A DNA stretch of 64,000 nt from an uncultured bacterium (GCA_903920455.1 CAIXLY010000077.1:35635-99634), one strand, 5' to 3'. Shown: positions 17,965 to 27,588, counted from the stretch's first letter. Numbers and translations: made by a program. The notes: a model not told the origin generated them from the sequence alone.

Positions 17965-19134
17965 CTACAAAACCTGAACAATCAAAAATTTTAGGTAGTT
18001 GGTGTTTTCCAAATTGCGCATTATCGGATGATCTGCAGATTGTGAATGATACACCACTTGTCTCAGTGTTCTTCTCGCATCTCTTGCTGCCATCTCAATG
18101 ACTTCATAAAACATATCGGGTGTAACCAAATTGGTGCATGAAGAAGTTACAAGAAAGCCTCCTGGTTTTATAAGTTTCATACCCCTCAGATTAATCTCCT
18201 TATATCCGCTGATTGCATTTTGGATATTTTCTCTTGTCTTGGTGAATGAGGGGGGATCTAGCATGACCACATCCCATTGTTTTCCTTCTTTACTCCATTG
18301 TTTCAGCGCATCAAAAGCATTGATGGCCTGAAAGCTAATGTTTGTCAAGTTGTTCAATTCCGCATTTTCCCTGGCCTGTGCCACTGCTTTTTCTGAAATA
18401 TCAAGTCCAAGTACTTGTTTGGCACCGTAGTGTGCTGCATGGATTTCAAATGTACCCGTATAGCAAAAGGCACCCAGCACATCAGCTCCTTTTACAATAT
18501 GTTCAAGGGCTTTTCGGTTGTCTCGTTGGTCAAGAAAATATCCTGTTTTTTGTCCATTTTCAATATCTACAATAAACTTCAATCCATTTTCAACAATAGG
18601 AACCTTGGTGTCAAAGGGGGCAGAGAGAAATCCTTTCTTTTGCTCCATTCCTTCCAGCTCCCTGATCGGAACGTCGTTGCGCTCATAGATTCCTTTTGGA
18701 GAAAATATTTTTTCAATGGCTTCGCATATTTCTGTTTTCCAAACATCAATCCCAAGCGCCAATGTCTGAATCACAAAGTAGTCGTTAAACTTATCAATAA
18801 TAAGTTGAGAAAGTCCATCGGCTTCTCCAAATACCAATCTGCAGTTTTCAGTGTAGCCAATTTTTTTTCTATACTCCCAGGCGCCAAGAATCTTTCTGTA
18901 AAAAAAATCCTTGTTTATTTCCTCGTTTTTATCTCTTGTCAGTAGTCTGACCGGAATCCTCGACACTGGATTCACATAGCCCTTGCCAATAAACTTCCTG
19001 TCGTATCCTAGTACTTCAGCAATCTCCCCTGCTTTCAACTCATCGTCCATCAGATCTATCTCATTTGAATAAATCCAGGGATGTCCGTAAGCTACCCTTG
19101 TGCTGATCTTTCTTTTCAATACCACTTTCTTCAT
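17965..19134 (-). CDS. rlmI: RlmI-type 23S rRNA (cytosine-5) methyltransferase
   Basis: A 389-residue class I SAM methyltransferase. An N-terminal PUA domain (about 1-75) opens with the basic strand VVLKRKISTRVAYGHPWIY. The middle EEHD-like domain contains GQKTGYFLDQRDNR. The Rossmann domain contains VLGAFCYTGTFEIHAA, the motif LDPPSFTK, and the late SSCT segment that supplies the catalytic Cys. RlmI makes m5C1962 in E. coli 23S rRNA; the exact site here is inferred. TATCTTTG four bases before the ATG supports the start. The 3' end nearly meets the miniprotein gene. Confidence 0.9.
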   Translation of the reverse strand: MKKVVLKRKISTRVAYGHPWIYSNEIDLMDDELKAGEIAEVLGYDRKFIGKGYVNPVSRIPVRLLTRDKNEEINKDFFYRKILGAWEYRKKIGYTENCRLVFGEADGLSQLIIDKFNDYFVIQTLALGIDVWKTEICEAIEKIFSPKGIYERNDVPIRELEGMEQKKGFLSAPFDTKVPIVENGLKFIVDIENGQKTGYFLDQRDNRKALEHIVKGADVLGAFCYTGTFEIHAAHYGAKQVLGLDISEKAVAQARENAELNNLTNISFQAINAFDALKQWSKEGKQWDVVMLDPPSFTKTRENIQNAISGYKEINLRGMKLIKPGGFLVTSSCTNLVTPDMFYEVIEMAARDARRTLRQVVYHSQSADHPIMRNLENTNYLKFLIVQVL

Positions 19135-19138
19135 GCTG

Positions 19139-19146
19139 CAAAGATA
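19139..19146 (-). promoter_or_regulatory. TAnnTTTG -7 box of rlmI
   Basis: On the minus strand TATCTTTG ends four bases before the rlmI ATG, an exact consensus match. No TTTG is seen at the -33 position. Confidence 0.5.
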
Positions 19147-19261
19147 AACTTTCGTTTAAAAGCCGGAGATTTGCATTTCTAGAGTGAAAAACCCGACAAT
19201 TTGGCTTGTTCTCTTAGGATGGCAGGCCATTTGAGCGAATAAACTTGCAAATTCTTAGATT

Positions 19262-19795
19262 ATGGAAGAACAAGAAAACCTTAACAAGGAGGAACAATTG
19301 TCAGATTCTCAAGCAGAAGAAACAATGGTTACCCCAGAAGCTGGAACTGAAATTGATCAGTTAAAAAAAGAGCTGGACGAGCAAAAAGAGAAGTTTATCA
19401 GGATCTATGCTGAATTTGATAACTACAAAAGGCGAAGCGCTAAAGAGCGGGTTGAGCTTATTCAAACTGCCGGGCGTGAGGTGCTCCAATCTCTTTTGGA
19501 AGTATTGGATGACAGTGAAAGGGCTGAAAGCCAACTGCAAAAAACAGAGGACCTTGCCCAAATCAGAGAAGGTGTTCAACTTGTTTTTGCAAAATTTAGA
19601 AACATCATGCACTCGAAAGGGCTAAAGGAAATGAAATCAATTGGGGAGGAGTTTAACCCAGATTTTCACGAGGCCATCACTGAAATTCCTGTACAGGATG
19701 AATTCATGAAAGGCAAGGTTGTTGACCAAGTTGAGAAAGGATACACATTGAATGATAAAATAATTCGCTTCGCGAAAGTAGTGGTTGGAAAATAG
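19262..19795 (+). CDS. grpE: GrpE nucleotide exchange factor
   Basis: A 177-residue cochaperone that releases ADP from DnaK. An acidic, Gln/Glu-rich N-terminus leads into a long coiled coil (about 30-85: LKKELDEQKEKFIRIYAEFDNYKRRSAKE). The C-terminal beta domain holds NPDFHEAITEIP and VVDQVEKGYTLNDKIIRFAKVVVGK, the GrpE signature. dnaJ follows after 27 bp on the same strand, so the two form a heat-shock operon without dnaK. No CIRCE element is visible upstream. Confidence 0.96.
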   Translation: MEEQENLNKEEQLSDSQAEETMVTPEAGTEIDQLKKELDEQKEKFIRIYAEFDNYKRRSAKERVELIQTAGREVLQSLLEVLDDSERAESQLQKTEDLAQIREGVQLVFAKFRNIMHSKGLKEMKSIGEEFNPDFHEAITEIPVQDEFMKGKVVDQVEKGYTLNDKIIRFAKVVVGK

Positions 19796-19822
19796 ACTCC
19801 CTTGGAGCAATAAAAATAGCAT

Positions 19823-20986
19823 ATGGCTAAAAGAGATTATTACGAGATACTTGGTGTTGCTAAATCTGCTTCGGCAGACGAAATAAAAAAGGCTTACCGC
19901 AAAGTGGCAATGCAGTTTCACCCTGACAGAAATCCAGGCGATAAGTCTGCAGAGGATAAATTTAAAGAAGCTGCTGAGGCGTATGAGGTACTAAGCGACC
20001 AAGAAAAAAAAGCACAGTATGATCGCTATGGCCATGCTGGAGTAAACTCGCGTGGAGGATTTGGTGGCGGTCAGGGTCAGGGAATGAACATGGATGATAT
20101 CTTCAGCAATTTTGGAGATATTTTTGGCGATGATATTTTTGGAAGTTTCTTCGGTGGCGGCCGTCAGCGTAGTGGTGGCGGTAAGTCTAGAGGAACAAGA
20201 GGAAGCAACCTGCGCATCAAACTTAAAATGAATTATGAGGAGATTGCAAAGGGTGCAAGCAAGACGGTAAAAGTTAAAAAATATACTGGATGTAACTCAT
20301 GTGGGGGTTCAGGTGCTAAGGATAAAAGTTCCGTGCAGAGCTGTGGAACTTGTGGAGGAAGCGGCCAGGTGAGAAAAGTGACCAATACCTTTCTTGGTCA
20401 AATGCAAACAGTAGGTACTTGCCCAACGTGCAACGGGGAAGGATCAACCATCACCAGCAAGTGTACCAATTGTAAAGGTGAGGGGAGGGTATATACAGAA
20501 GAGACCATTTCAATCGATATCCCTGCAGGCGTTCAGGATGGAATGCAGCTCAGTTTAAGCGGCAAGGGAAACACAGGCGAACGTGGGGGAGCTCCTGGCG
20601 ACCTAATCGTTTTGATTGAAGAAGAGCCCCACGCAGAGTTGCAGCGAGATAGTCTCAATGTTATTTTTGATATGCACATCAGTTTCCCTGATGCTGTTTT
20701 TGGTGCAAATCTTGAAGTGCCAACCATTGACGGCAGGGCTAAAATTAAAATTCCTCCAGGAACGCAAAGTGGAAAAATATTTAGACTAAAGGGCAAAGGG
20801 TTTCCTTCAATTAATTCTTATGAGAAAGGGGATCAGTTGATTCATGTGAATGTATGGACTCCTCAAGAGTTGTCTGCAGATGAAAAAGTAATGGTTGAGA
20901 AGATGAAGGATTCCAAGAATTTTCAACCACATCCAGAAAAAAACGAAAAGAGCTTTTTCACTAAGATGAAAGAGATGTTTGGATAG
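19823..20986 (+). CDS. dnaJ: chaperone DnaJ
   Basis: A 387-residue type I J-protein. The J domain (1-70) contains HPDRNPGDK, and the Gly/Phe-rich linker covers about 75-125. Four zinc repeats lie at about 150-215: [24 protein letters not shown] and CTNCKGEG. The two C-terminal substrate-binding barrels follow. It stimulates DnaK ATPase and delivers unfolded clients. It is the second gene of the grpE-dnaJ pair and converges on hpt 17 bp downstream. Confidence 0.97.
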   Translation: MAKRDYYEILGVAKSASADEIKKAYRKVAMQFHPDRNPGDKSAEDKFKEAAEAYEVLSDQEKKAQYDRYGHAGVNSRGGFGGGQGQGMNMDDIFSNFGDIFGDDIFGSFFGGGRQRSGGGKSRGTRGSNLRIKLKMNYEEIAKGASKTVKVKKYTGCNSCGGSGAKDKSSVQSCGTCGGSGQVRKVTNTFLGQMQTVGTCPTCNGEGSTITSKCTNCKGEGRVYTEETISIDIPAGVQDGMQLSLSGKGNTGERGGAPGDLIVLIEEEPHAELQRDSLNVIFDMHISFPDAVFGANLEVPTIDGRAKIKIPPGTQSGKIFRLKGKGFPSINSYEKGDQLIHVNVWTPQELSADEKVMVEKMKDSKNFQPHPEKNEKSFFTKMKEMFG

Positions 20987-21003
20987 GAGATCTCTGAATA
21001 ATC

Positions 21004-21537
21004 TTATTCTGTAATCTGTAGGATCTCGTTCATGTTTCTGCCCAATCCATTGTAATCCAGGCCATACCCAACTACAAAAAGGTCCGGTATTTCAAATCCA
21101 AGGTAATCGATCTGTATCGGGTACTGGGTGGCTTCTTTCTTATGCAGTAAGGCGCATATTTTTATCGAGCTCGGACTCTGCGAGAGTAGTTCCGGCAATA
21201 GATAGTGCATGGTTTCACCGGTATCAATAATGTCTTCGATAATAATAATATCCTTGTTCTGAAGGCTATTCTCCAGTCCGATCGTTGCAGTCACTTTTCC
21301 TGTTGAGGAGGTGCCGTCATATGAAGACAGCTTTATAAAGCTGATTTCAGCAGGAACGGTAATCTGTTTGAATAAGTCTGATGCAAAAACAAAGGCCCCA
21401 TTTAATATCGCAATGAAAACGGGTTGCTTGTTCCGGTAATCTTCATTGATTGATGCTGCTATTTCATTTACTCTCTTACTGATCTCTTCTCTGGAAATAT
21501 AGGGTGTAAAATTCTTGTCAAGGATCAACTGATTCAT
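21004..21537 (-). CDS. hpt: hypoxanthine phosphoribosyltransferase
   Basis: A 177-residue purine-salvage enzyme that makes IMP (and probably GMP) from base and PRPP. The PRPP-binding loop reads IIIIEDIIDTGETMHYL near residues 94-110. The flexible-loop motif SSYDGT is near 69-74, and PDLFVVGYGLDYNG near 150-163 closes the base site. It is four bases downstream of the LysM glucosaminidase gene on the same strand, within a three-gene minus-strand run that starts at the O-methyltransferase. Confidence 0.94.
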   Translation of the reverse strand: MNQLILDKNFTPYISREEISKRVNEIAASINEDYRNKQPVFIAILNGAFVFASDLFKQITVPAEISFIKLSSYDGTSSTGKVTATIGLENSLQNKDIIIIEDIIDTGETMHYLLPELLSQSPSSIKICALLHKKEATQYPIQIDYLGFEIPDLFVVGYGLDYNGLGRNMNEILQITE

Positions 21538-21541
21538 GATC

Positions 21542-22387
21542 TTATTTTGTGATCTTTATTTTTTGTCCCACTTGTAGGCGATCGCTTTTCATCGAATTTG
21601 CTTTTTTAATCGCGGGTATGCTCACATGATACTTCTGTGAAATGGAAGAGAGGGAGTCACCCTTTTTTACAATATGCACTTTGTGGCGTTGATTGCGCTT
21701 AAAATGAAACTTGCTCAGTATATTTTTTCTGGCATGCTCTTCACCAACAGAAGCATCCTCTTTCTCGCTGTTGTTGGATAGCGGAGGTGAAACCTGGGTG
21801 CTGAGTTTTGAAAGATATTCATTAAGCTTTTCCTCATCGTTTTCTTCAGCGATACTATTGATTGCATCGAGTGAGTAATTCTCGATATACTTGATGAGTT
21901 GTTGTGGATAGGTAGGACTGGTTGCATAGCCAGCTTTTTTTAATCCCCAAGCCCAAGCCTTGTAGTCATCTTGATCATATTCAAAAAGGAATGCATAACG
22001 GGGTTGCGACTTCAAATAATTAGAGTGATCAAGATAGGACGCTTCCGCATTGTCATATTTTCTAAAGCATTCGCCTTCCGCATCATCATCATGATACACC
22101 TTCTCGCCAGTCCAACTGCTTTTGCATTTAATCCCAAAATGATTATTTGATCTCAAAACAAGATCGCTTAGTCCAGCTCCAGTTTCCAGAAGCCCTTGGG
22201 CTAGTTTGATTGATGCAGGAACTCCTGTCCTGTTCATTTCTTTTGCTGCGAGAGGGGCATATGTTTTGATGTACTTGACGATGGCTTCAGATGACTCTGG
22301 TTGAGCAAAAGCCATTTTTCCTGAAAACATGCTCAGGCAGAAGATGGCTATTTGAATAAATTTTATTGGCATTCTCTTCGTGTTCAT
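21542..22387 (-). CDS. secreted glucosaminidase (GH73-like) with LysM domain
   Basis: A 281-residue exported peptidoglycan hydrolase. A signal peptide (about 1-29, ending MAFAQ) is followed by a mannosyl-glycoprotein endo-beta-N-acetylglucosaminidase-like domain (about 35-175) with SIKLAQGLLETGAGLS (catalytic Glu), NNHFGIKC and FRKYDNAEASYLDHSNYL. A Ser/Glu-rich linker leads to one C-terminal LysM (about 233-280, HIVKKGDSLSSISQKY) for wall binding. The second Met at residue 6 is an equally good start. It would cleave glycan strands during wall growth or separation. Confidence 0.9.
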   Translation of the reverse strand: MNTKRMPIKFIQIAIFCLSMFSGKMAFAQPESSEAIVKYIKTYAPLAAKEMNRTGVPASIKLAQGLLETGAGLSDLVLRSNNHFGIKCKSSWTGEKVYHDDDAEGECFRKYDNAEASYLDHSNYLKSQPRYAFLFEYDQDDYKAWAWGLKKAGYATSPTYPQQLIKYIENYSLDAINSIAEENDEEKLNEYLSKLSTQVSPPLSNNSEKEDASVGEEHARKNILSKFHFKRNQRHKVHIVKKGDSLSSISQKYHVSIPAIKKANSMKSDRLQVGQKIKITK

Positions 22388-22392
22388 TTCTA

Positions 22393-23031
22393 TTATTTTT
22401 TATACAAAATGGTAAGGCCGTCTCTAACAGTGAGCATTACCTTATCAACTCGGCTATCTTCTTTAATAAAGTCATTGAATGCAGTGATCGCTTTTGCATT
22501 CTTGCCAGTAATAGTTTCTTTTAAGACCTCTCCGTGAAAAAGCACATTATCAATAATGAACCATGTCCCTGATCGCACTTTTTCGATTAGGTGCTGATAA
22601 TAATTTAAGTATCCCGTTTTGTCGGCATCGATAAAAATAAGATCCCATTCTTCGTTTAGGGTTTCAAGTATTGCTGAGGCTTCTCCAACATGTACAATGA
22701 TTTTTTTTTGATAATCGCTTCGTTCAATATACTGTTTGGCTTCTGCAGCATCTTCCTCCCTTTTCTCAATGGTGTGGAGTACACCATCCTCAGTAAGTCC
22801 TTTGGCGAGGCAAAGGGCGCTATATCCAACAAATGTTCCAATCTCAAGAATCCTTCTAGGCTTGATCATTTTACTGAGCATGCTCAATAAGTTTCCTTGG
22901 AGCGGACCGCTTAGCATATGCGCTTCGGGGTGTTCCAGCAGGGTAGCAGCATGGATCTCATTCAGCAGCTCATCCTTGTTAGGGCTGTGTCTGAGTGCAT
23001 AGTCATTGGCTGATTGAAGAATGAAGTCCAT
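22393..23031 (-). CDS. class I SAM-dependent O-methyltransferase (CCoAOMT-like)
   Basis: A 212-residue cytoplasmic methyltransferase of the caffeoyl-CoA/catechol O-methyltransferase family. Visible motifs are RRILEIGTFVGYSALCLAKGL (SAM motif I), LHTIEKREEDAAEAKQYI (acidic loop binding ribose), DLIFIDADKTGYLNYYQ (metal-ligand Asp and Lys) and IIDNVLFHGEV (metal-ligand Asp-Asn). Bacterial members often act on small phenolics, but the substrate here is unknown. It lies upstream of the glucosaminidase and hpt genes with 5-bp and 4-bp gaps, suggesting one operon. Confidence 0.9.
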   Translation of the reverse strand: MDFILQSANDYALRHSPNKDELLNEIHAATLLEHPEAHMLSGPLQGNLLSMLSKMIKPRRILEIGTFVGYSALCLAKGLTEDGVLHTIEKREEDAAEAKQYIERSDYQKKIIVHVGEASAILETLNEEWDLIFIDADKTGYLNYYQHLIEKVRSGTWFIIDNVLFHGEVLKETITGKNAKAITAFNDFIKEDSRVDKVMLTVRDGLTILYKK

Positions 23032-23105
23032 AAGAATATTGTAAAATTAAGCCCTTCATCCCGTAGAGGCAAAACGGTTTTGTTGTCAAAAAGACAAAAT
23101 TTCAG

Positions 23106-24608
23106 TTATGATTCCTTTGTGGAGATCATGAATAGTCCTAAAAACGTGAGTAGCCCATTAATCAGCAGCATTTCAAACCCTATGCTATACCCATTAAACC
23201 AAGTGGCTGCATTTTTTGAAAGTATATAACATAGGGCGGGTGCAATTAGACAAATTGCTGTAACCCTATATCCACTGGCCAATCTTCTTTTTGTCAATAT
23301 CCCAAATCCAAACAGGCCGAGCAGCGGACCATAAGTATATCCAGCAAGATCCAGAATAATCCCGATAATAGATTTGTTGTCAATCCACTTGAAGATCATG
23401 ATGCACACTAAAAAAATTATTGCAAAACTCAGGTGTACAAAAATTCTGGTTTTCTTTTGTGCTGCTTCGGAGAGGCCTTCTTTTCTTCTTATGCCTAGGA
23501 TATCAATGCAAAACGTAGAGGTTAGCGCGGTGAGCGCCCCATCCGCACTAGGGAATAATGCAGAGATGAGTGCAATGATGAATATTATACCAATTGCCGG
23601 TGGGAGGTGAAAAAGGGCAATGGTTGGGAAAAGATCATCTCCAATGACATTCTTTCCTTGGAACAGCAGTTGCTTCCCATCATACAACGCGCCTTTGTCA
23701 AGCATGTATAAATATAGGAGTCCACCTAGGAAAAGAAAGAGCAAATTCACAATCACCATGGTTATAGTGAACGTCATGATGTTCTTCTGTGAATCTTTCA
23801 TGTTGCTTACACTGATATTCTTCTGCATCATTTCTTGATCCAATCCAGTCATGGCAATTGCAATCACTGCCCCGCCAAGAAGATTTTTCAGGAAATATGA
23901 TTTGCTGTTGATATCATAATTAAAGAGTCTGGTTAGTCCCTTTTCATTCATGATCGAAAAAGCACTGGTCATGGAAAGGTCCATCGTTGATAAAATATAT
24001 ACAAGACAGATGACCAATCCAATCAGCATAAAGCTTGTTTGAAGCATATCTGTATAAACGATTGTTTTTACACCACCCTCGAAAGTATAGAGCAGGATCA
24101 TGAGCAATATCAACGCTGTTGTGGCAATGAAAGGCACACCCATTTGATCGAGGATAAAAATCTGCAACACATTGATCACAAGAAATAACCTGGCGGTAGC
24201 GCCTGCCGTTCGTGATAGAATAAAAAACAGTGCTCCAGTTTTGTAGGCCTCCTTTCCAAAGCGCTGTTCTAAATAATGATAGATGGAGGTCAGTCTCAGT
24301 TTATAGTAGATGGGGATCAGGATAAAGGCTATGGCGGCATAGCCAAATATATAACCCAAGACTACCTGGAAGTAGCCAAATCCCTGATATCCAGCTCCAC
24401 TAAGGTTGCCTACAGTTCCTGGTACCGAAACAAAAGTTACTCCGGAGAGTGAGGTGCCAATCATTCCAAAGGCAACCAGCATCCAATTTGAGCTTCGGTT
24501 CCCGATGAAAAACGATTCATTCGTGGCGTTCCTGGAGGTATAATAGGCTACGCCCAGGAGTAGTAAAAAATATCCGATGACGAAGATAAAAAGTAGGATG
24601 GGTGACAT
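23106..24608 (-). CDS. sodium:solute symporter family protein
   Basis: A 500-residue inner-membrane transporter of the SSS family (PutP/SGLT-like) with 13 or so hydrophobic helices. The frame is open from 24674, but MSPILLFIFVIGYFLLLLGVAYYTSR at 24608 matches the family N-terminus; the longer form would put a charged stretch in front. Family motifs include SGVTFVSVPGTVG near helix 2, GGVKTIVYTDMLQ near 175-187, ALFPSADGALTALTS, and GYTYGPLLGLFGFGI. It uses the sodium gradient to import a small solute that cannot be identified. It diverges from recN across 147 bp. Confidence 0.92.
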   Translation of the reverse strand: MSPILLFIFVIGYFLLLLGVAYYTSRNATNESFFIGNRSSNWMLVAFGMIGTSLSGVTFVSVPGTVGNLSGAGYQGFGYFQVVLGYIFGYAAIAFILIPIYYKLRLTSIYHYLEQRFGKEAYKTGALFFILSRTAGATARLFLVINVLQIFILDQMGVPFIATTALILLMILLYTFEGGVKTIVYTDMLQTSFMLIGLVICLVYILSTMDLSMTSAFSIMNEKGLTRLFNYDINSKSYFLKNLLGGAVIAIAMTGLDQEMMQKNISVSNMKDSQKNIMTFTITMVIVNLLFLFLGGLLYLYMLDKGALYDGKQLLFQGKNVIGDDLFPTIALFHLPPAIGIIFIIALISALFPSADGALTALTSTFCIDILGIRRKEGLSEAAQKKTRIFVHLSFAIIFLVCIMIFKWIDNKSIIGIILDLAGYTYGPLLGLFGFGILTKRRLASGYRVTAICLIAPALCYILSKNAATWFNGYSIGFEMLLINGLLTFLGLFMISTKES

Positions 24609-24716
24609 AAGGCTGAGTTCTGGGCGGAAGTTAATGATTTTAAAAAAAATCAAGCATTCTTCGTCAATTATCAAGGGGCAAAAAAGCTCACAGGAGGTGT
24701 TTTTTCTTTAAAATGA

Positions 24717-24750
24717 TTTGTTCATTCTAGCTTCAATCATATTACTTTTG
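24717..24750 (+). promoter_or_regulatory. complete TTTG-N22-TAnnTTTG promoter of recN
   Basis: TTTG at 24717-24720 and TACTTTTG at 24743-24750 are 22 bp apart, a full Bacteroidota sigma-A-type promoter. The -7 box ends five bases before the recN ATG at 24756, so transcription should start at or within a few bases of the ATG. Confidence 0.7.
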
Positions 24751-24755
24751 GGAAT

Positions 24756-26408
24756 ATGTTGCACCGGCTTTTCATACAGAACTACGCCATCATTTCACAG
24801 CTTGAAATTTCTTTTGCAGATGGATTGATCATCATCACTGGAGAAACTGGTGCGGGCAAGAGTATAGTGATGGGGGCTCTTGGCTTGGCACTTGGCGACA
24901 GGGCAGATTTGGCGCAGATGCGTGACAAAGAAAAGAAAACAATTATTGAAGCCACATTTAAGTTAATGCCCCCCGCTTCGCTCAAACAAATTTTTTCCGA
25001 AGCAGATATCGATCTTGACGACGAGGTGATTATTAGAAGAGAAATACAATCTGGTGGAAAGTCAAGGGCTTTCATCAACGATACACCTGCTAGTCTTTCC
25101 CAAGTGCAAGCGGTAGCTTCAATGTTGGTTGATCTTCATCAGCAATTTGATACACTAGAATTAGGCAATAAAAATTTTCAGAGGTTGTTGCTGGATGCCA
25201 GGGCAGATGCGCTTACACTCATGGATCAATATGGTGTATTGTATTCTCGCTATAGTGGCTTGCAAAAAAAAATACAAGCACTGGCCCAACTTCTTCTCAA
25301 AGCACAGGAGGAAAAAGAGTACAAATTGTTTCTCTTAACAGAACTGGAAGACCTTAACTGGTCGGTAGGTGAGGGTAAGTTGTTGGAGGATGAACTGAAT
25401 ATACTTTCTCATGCAGAGCAGATTAAGTCAGGTATAGGCAAGGTTTCTTTTTCCTTGAGTGAAGGCGATCTTCCATTAATACCCCAATTCAAATCACTTG
25501 TGTCTCAGCTACAAGCAGTCGCGCCATACCACCCATTGCTACCATCGTTGATTGACCGACTTGAATCTTCCTATGTAGAAATAAAAGATATTCATCGTGA
25601 GCTAGCATCATTGCTTGATGGAATAACTGTGGATGAAAAGAAAATTGAGCAGTTGAATGAACGCATTGCACTGGCCCAACGCATTTCGAAAAAACATGGT
25701 TTGTTGGATCTTGATCAGTTGGTGGAAACAAGAGAATCTCTCAGAGTTGTGATTGATCAATTTGAGGGAAGCAGGGATGAGTTGATAACACTTGAGAAAG
25801 AAATAGAATCACTACAGGTTGCTGCTGTTAACTTGGCTCAGCAGCTGCATGAAAAAAGAAAAAAGCAGGTTCCAATTTTAGAGAAGTCTACCAAGGAGCT
25901 GTTAACCAGGGTGGGGATGCCCAATGCAGTATTGAAGATTGAATTAAAGCAGGTGGCATTATCTGCTGCAGGGATTGATGAAGTTTCATTCTTGTTTGAC
26001 GCCAATAAAAGTGGACAATTTGAGCCGCTTCAGAAGGTTGCGAGTGGCGGTGAATTGAGTAGACTGATGTTGGTGCTTAAATCGCTTGTTGCTGGCTCTT
26101 TGGAGACGCCAACACTTATATTTGATGAGATTGATAGCGGAATCAGTGGGGAGGCCGCCAAGCAGGTTGGTGTACTTATGGATGAGCTTTCTGATGTTCA
26201 TCAACTTATTGCCATTACCCATCAACCTCAGATTGCTGCAAGGGCAGATCAACATCTTTATGTATTCAAACACGAGCGTGATCAAACAATTACAACTGGT
26301 ATAAAGGTATTGGAGGCGGAAGAGCGCGTGATGGCAATCGCCAAGATGCTGTCTGGAGAGAAGCCTGGCGAATCTGCATTGGCTACTGCAAGAGAGATGA
26401 TGAAATGA
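24756..26408 (+). CDS. recN: DNA repair protein RecN
   Basis: A 550-residue SMC-like ATPase acting early in double-strand break repair. Walker A GETGAGKSIVMGAL is near residues 29-42. A central coiled coil spans about 150-370 in two arms. The C-terminal head holds SGGELSRLMLVLK (signature), LIFDEIDSGISG (Walker B), and THQPQIAARADQHL. Length and order are normal. It starts five bases after a consensus promoter box. fabI follows 65 bp downstream behind its own TATCTTTA box, so recN is probably monocistronic. Confidence 0.97.
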   Translation: MLHRLFIQNYAIISQLEISFADGLIIITGETGAGKSIVMGALGLALGDRADLAQMRDKEKKTIIEATFKLMPPASLKQIFSEADIDLDDEVIIRREIQSGGKSRAFINDTPASLSQVQAVASMLVDLHQQFDTLELGNKNFQRLLLDARADALTLMDQYGVLYSRYSGLQKKIQALAQLLLKAQEEKEYKLFLLTELEDLNWSVGEGKLLEDELNILSHAEQIKSGIGKVSFSLSEGDLPLIPQFKSLVSQLQAVAPYHPLLPSLIDRLESSYVEIKDIHRELASLLDGITVDEKKIEQLNERIALAQRISKKHGLLDLDQLVETRESLRVVIDQFEGSRDELITLEKEIESLQVAAVNLAQQLHEKRKKQVPILEKSTKELLTRVGMPNAVLKIELKQVALSAAGIDEVSFLFDANKSGQFEPLQKVASGGELSRLMLVLKSLVAGSLETPTLIFDEIDSGISGEAAKQVGVLMDELSDVHQLIAITHQPQIAARADQHLYVFKHERDQTITTGIKVLEAEERVMAIAKMLSGEKPGESALATAREMMK

Positions 26409-26473
26409 GATGAGGATAACAAGACGTCTCACGTCTGATTTCTCATTATCTTTACCCCCAAAATAATTCTCCC

Positions 26474-27304
26474 ATGTCCAATCAACTGCTTAAAGGAAAG
26501 AAAGGAATCATCTTTGGCGCCCTTGATGAAAAATCAATTGCCTGGAAGACTGCCCTTGAGTGTCATGCACAAGGCGCTCAGCTTGTTTTAACAAACGCAC
26601 CAGTTGCCCTAAGGATGGGTGAAATCAATAAACTTGCTGAATTGGTAAATGCCCCTGTAATTGGAGCAGATGTAGTGAACATGGATGATCTCAAAAACCT
26701 TTTTGAGCAAAGCATGAAGCATTTTGGTGGTGGGATTGATTTTATCCTGCACTCCATCGGCATGAGCTTGAATGTTAGAAAAGGAAAGCATTACACTGAA
26801 ATGGATTATGGATTCAATCAAAAGACGCTTGATATCTCTGCAATGTCACTTCATCGTGTGTTGAGAACAGCTTGGGACTTAGACGCACTGAATGAATCGG
26901 GTAGTGTTGTTGCACTTACCTATATCGCTGCACAGCGTGTATTCCCCGACTATAACGAAATGGCTGATGCTAAGGCACTGTTGGAAAGTGTTACGCGCAG
27001 CTTTGGTTACCACTATGGCGTTAAGAAAAAAGTTAGGATCAACACCATATCACAGTCACCTACCCGTACAACTGCAGGTAGTGGAGTAAAGGGATTTGAC
27101 GGGTTTGTAACCTATGCTGAAAAGATGAGTCCACTTGGTAATGCTTCAGGGGAAGATTGCGCTAACTATTGTGTGACCATGTTTTCTGATATGACCAAGA
27201 TGGTAACAATGCAAAATCTGTTTCACGATGGAGGGTTTTCCTTTACTGGGGTTACCAATGCAGTTATTGAACAAATGGAAAATAATATACATGAACTGGA
27301 TTGA
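26474..27304 (+). CDS. fabI: enoyl-[acyl-carrier-protein] reductase, FabI type
   Basis: A 276-residue NADH-dependent enzyme that reduces trans-2-enoyl-ACP in type II fatty acid synthesis. The N-terminal nucleotide site is GIIFGALDEKSIAWKTAL. HSIG at the end of strand 4 and the catalytic pair in YNEMADAK (Tyr-x6-Lys) are visible. The substrate-binding region SPTRTTAGSGVKGF and the ending HDGGFSFTG fit FabI. It is the target class of triclosan. A TATCTTTA box at 26447-26454 may be its -7 element. The SemiSWEET start codon lies inside its last codons. Confidence 0.96.
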   Translation: MSNQLLKGKKGIIFGALDEKSIAWKTALECHAQGAQLVLTNAPVALRMGEINKLAELVNAPVIGADVVNMDDLKNLFEQSMKHFGGGIDFILHSIGMSLNVRKGKHYTEMDYGFNQKTLDISAMSLHRVLRTAWDLDALNESGSVVALTYIAAQRVFPDYNEMADAKALLESVTRSFGYHYGVKKKVRINTISQSPTRTTAGSGVKGFDGFVTYAEKMSPLGNASGEDCANYCVTMFSDMTKMVTMQNLFHDGGFSFTGVTNAVIEQMENNIHELD

Positions 27305-27548
27305 TTACTTGGGGCTATTGGGCGTTGTCACTGGGTCGCTGACTTTTGTGCCGCAGGTTTACAAGGCTTGGATATCAAAGTCGGTGGGGGATCTTTCTAT
27401 CTGGACAGTTCTTATTCTTATTTCTAATGTAGCGATTTGGTTGGTGTACGGAATTCTCAAAGATGATTTCGCGATGGAGTTAGCCAACTCGATCATTCTA
27501 ACCCTGGCGTTAGTGATGCTTTACTTCAAACTTACTTTCAAGAAATAA
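27291..27548 (+). CDS. SemiSWEET family sugar transporter
   Basis: An 85-residue membrane protein with three predicted transmembrane helices and the PQ-loop motif FVPQVYKAW near residues 19-27, matching SemiSWEET size. These proteins dimerise to form a facilitative sugar pore. The frame is open from 27228, but MNWIDYLGLLGVVTGSLTF at 27291 is the family N-terminus. The start overlaps the end of fabI by 14 bases in another frame, so translation is probably coupled. The substrate cannot be told from sequence. Confidence 0.9.
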   Translation: MNWIDYLGLLGVVTGSLTFVPQVYKAWISKSVGDLSIWTVLILISNVAIWLVYGILKDDFAMELANSIILTLALVMLYFKLTFKK

Positions 27549-27549
27549 T

Positions 27550-27577
27550 AAGAAAGCCACCAATCGGTGGCTTTCTT
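27550..27577. terminator. perfect 12-bp hairpin between convergent genes
   Basis: AAGAAAGCCACC at 27550-27561 pairs without mismatch to GGTGGCTTTCTT at 27566-27577 across a four-base loop. AT-rich sequence on both sides suits a bidirectional terminator for the SemiSWEET and DUF2795 genes. Confidence 0.8.
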
Positions 27578-27588
27578 ATGTACAATTT

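Noticed and set aside
18415..18945. 176-residue ORF opposite rlmI
   Set aside because: rlmI is a complete conserved gene on the other strand; the antisense frame has no recognisable domain or promoter.
24609..24674. 22-residue extension of the sodium symporter
   Set aside because: MSPILLFIFVIGYF at 24608 matches the family N-terminus, and the extension is charged and unlike any relative.
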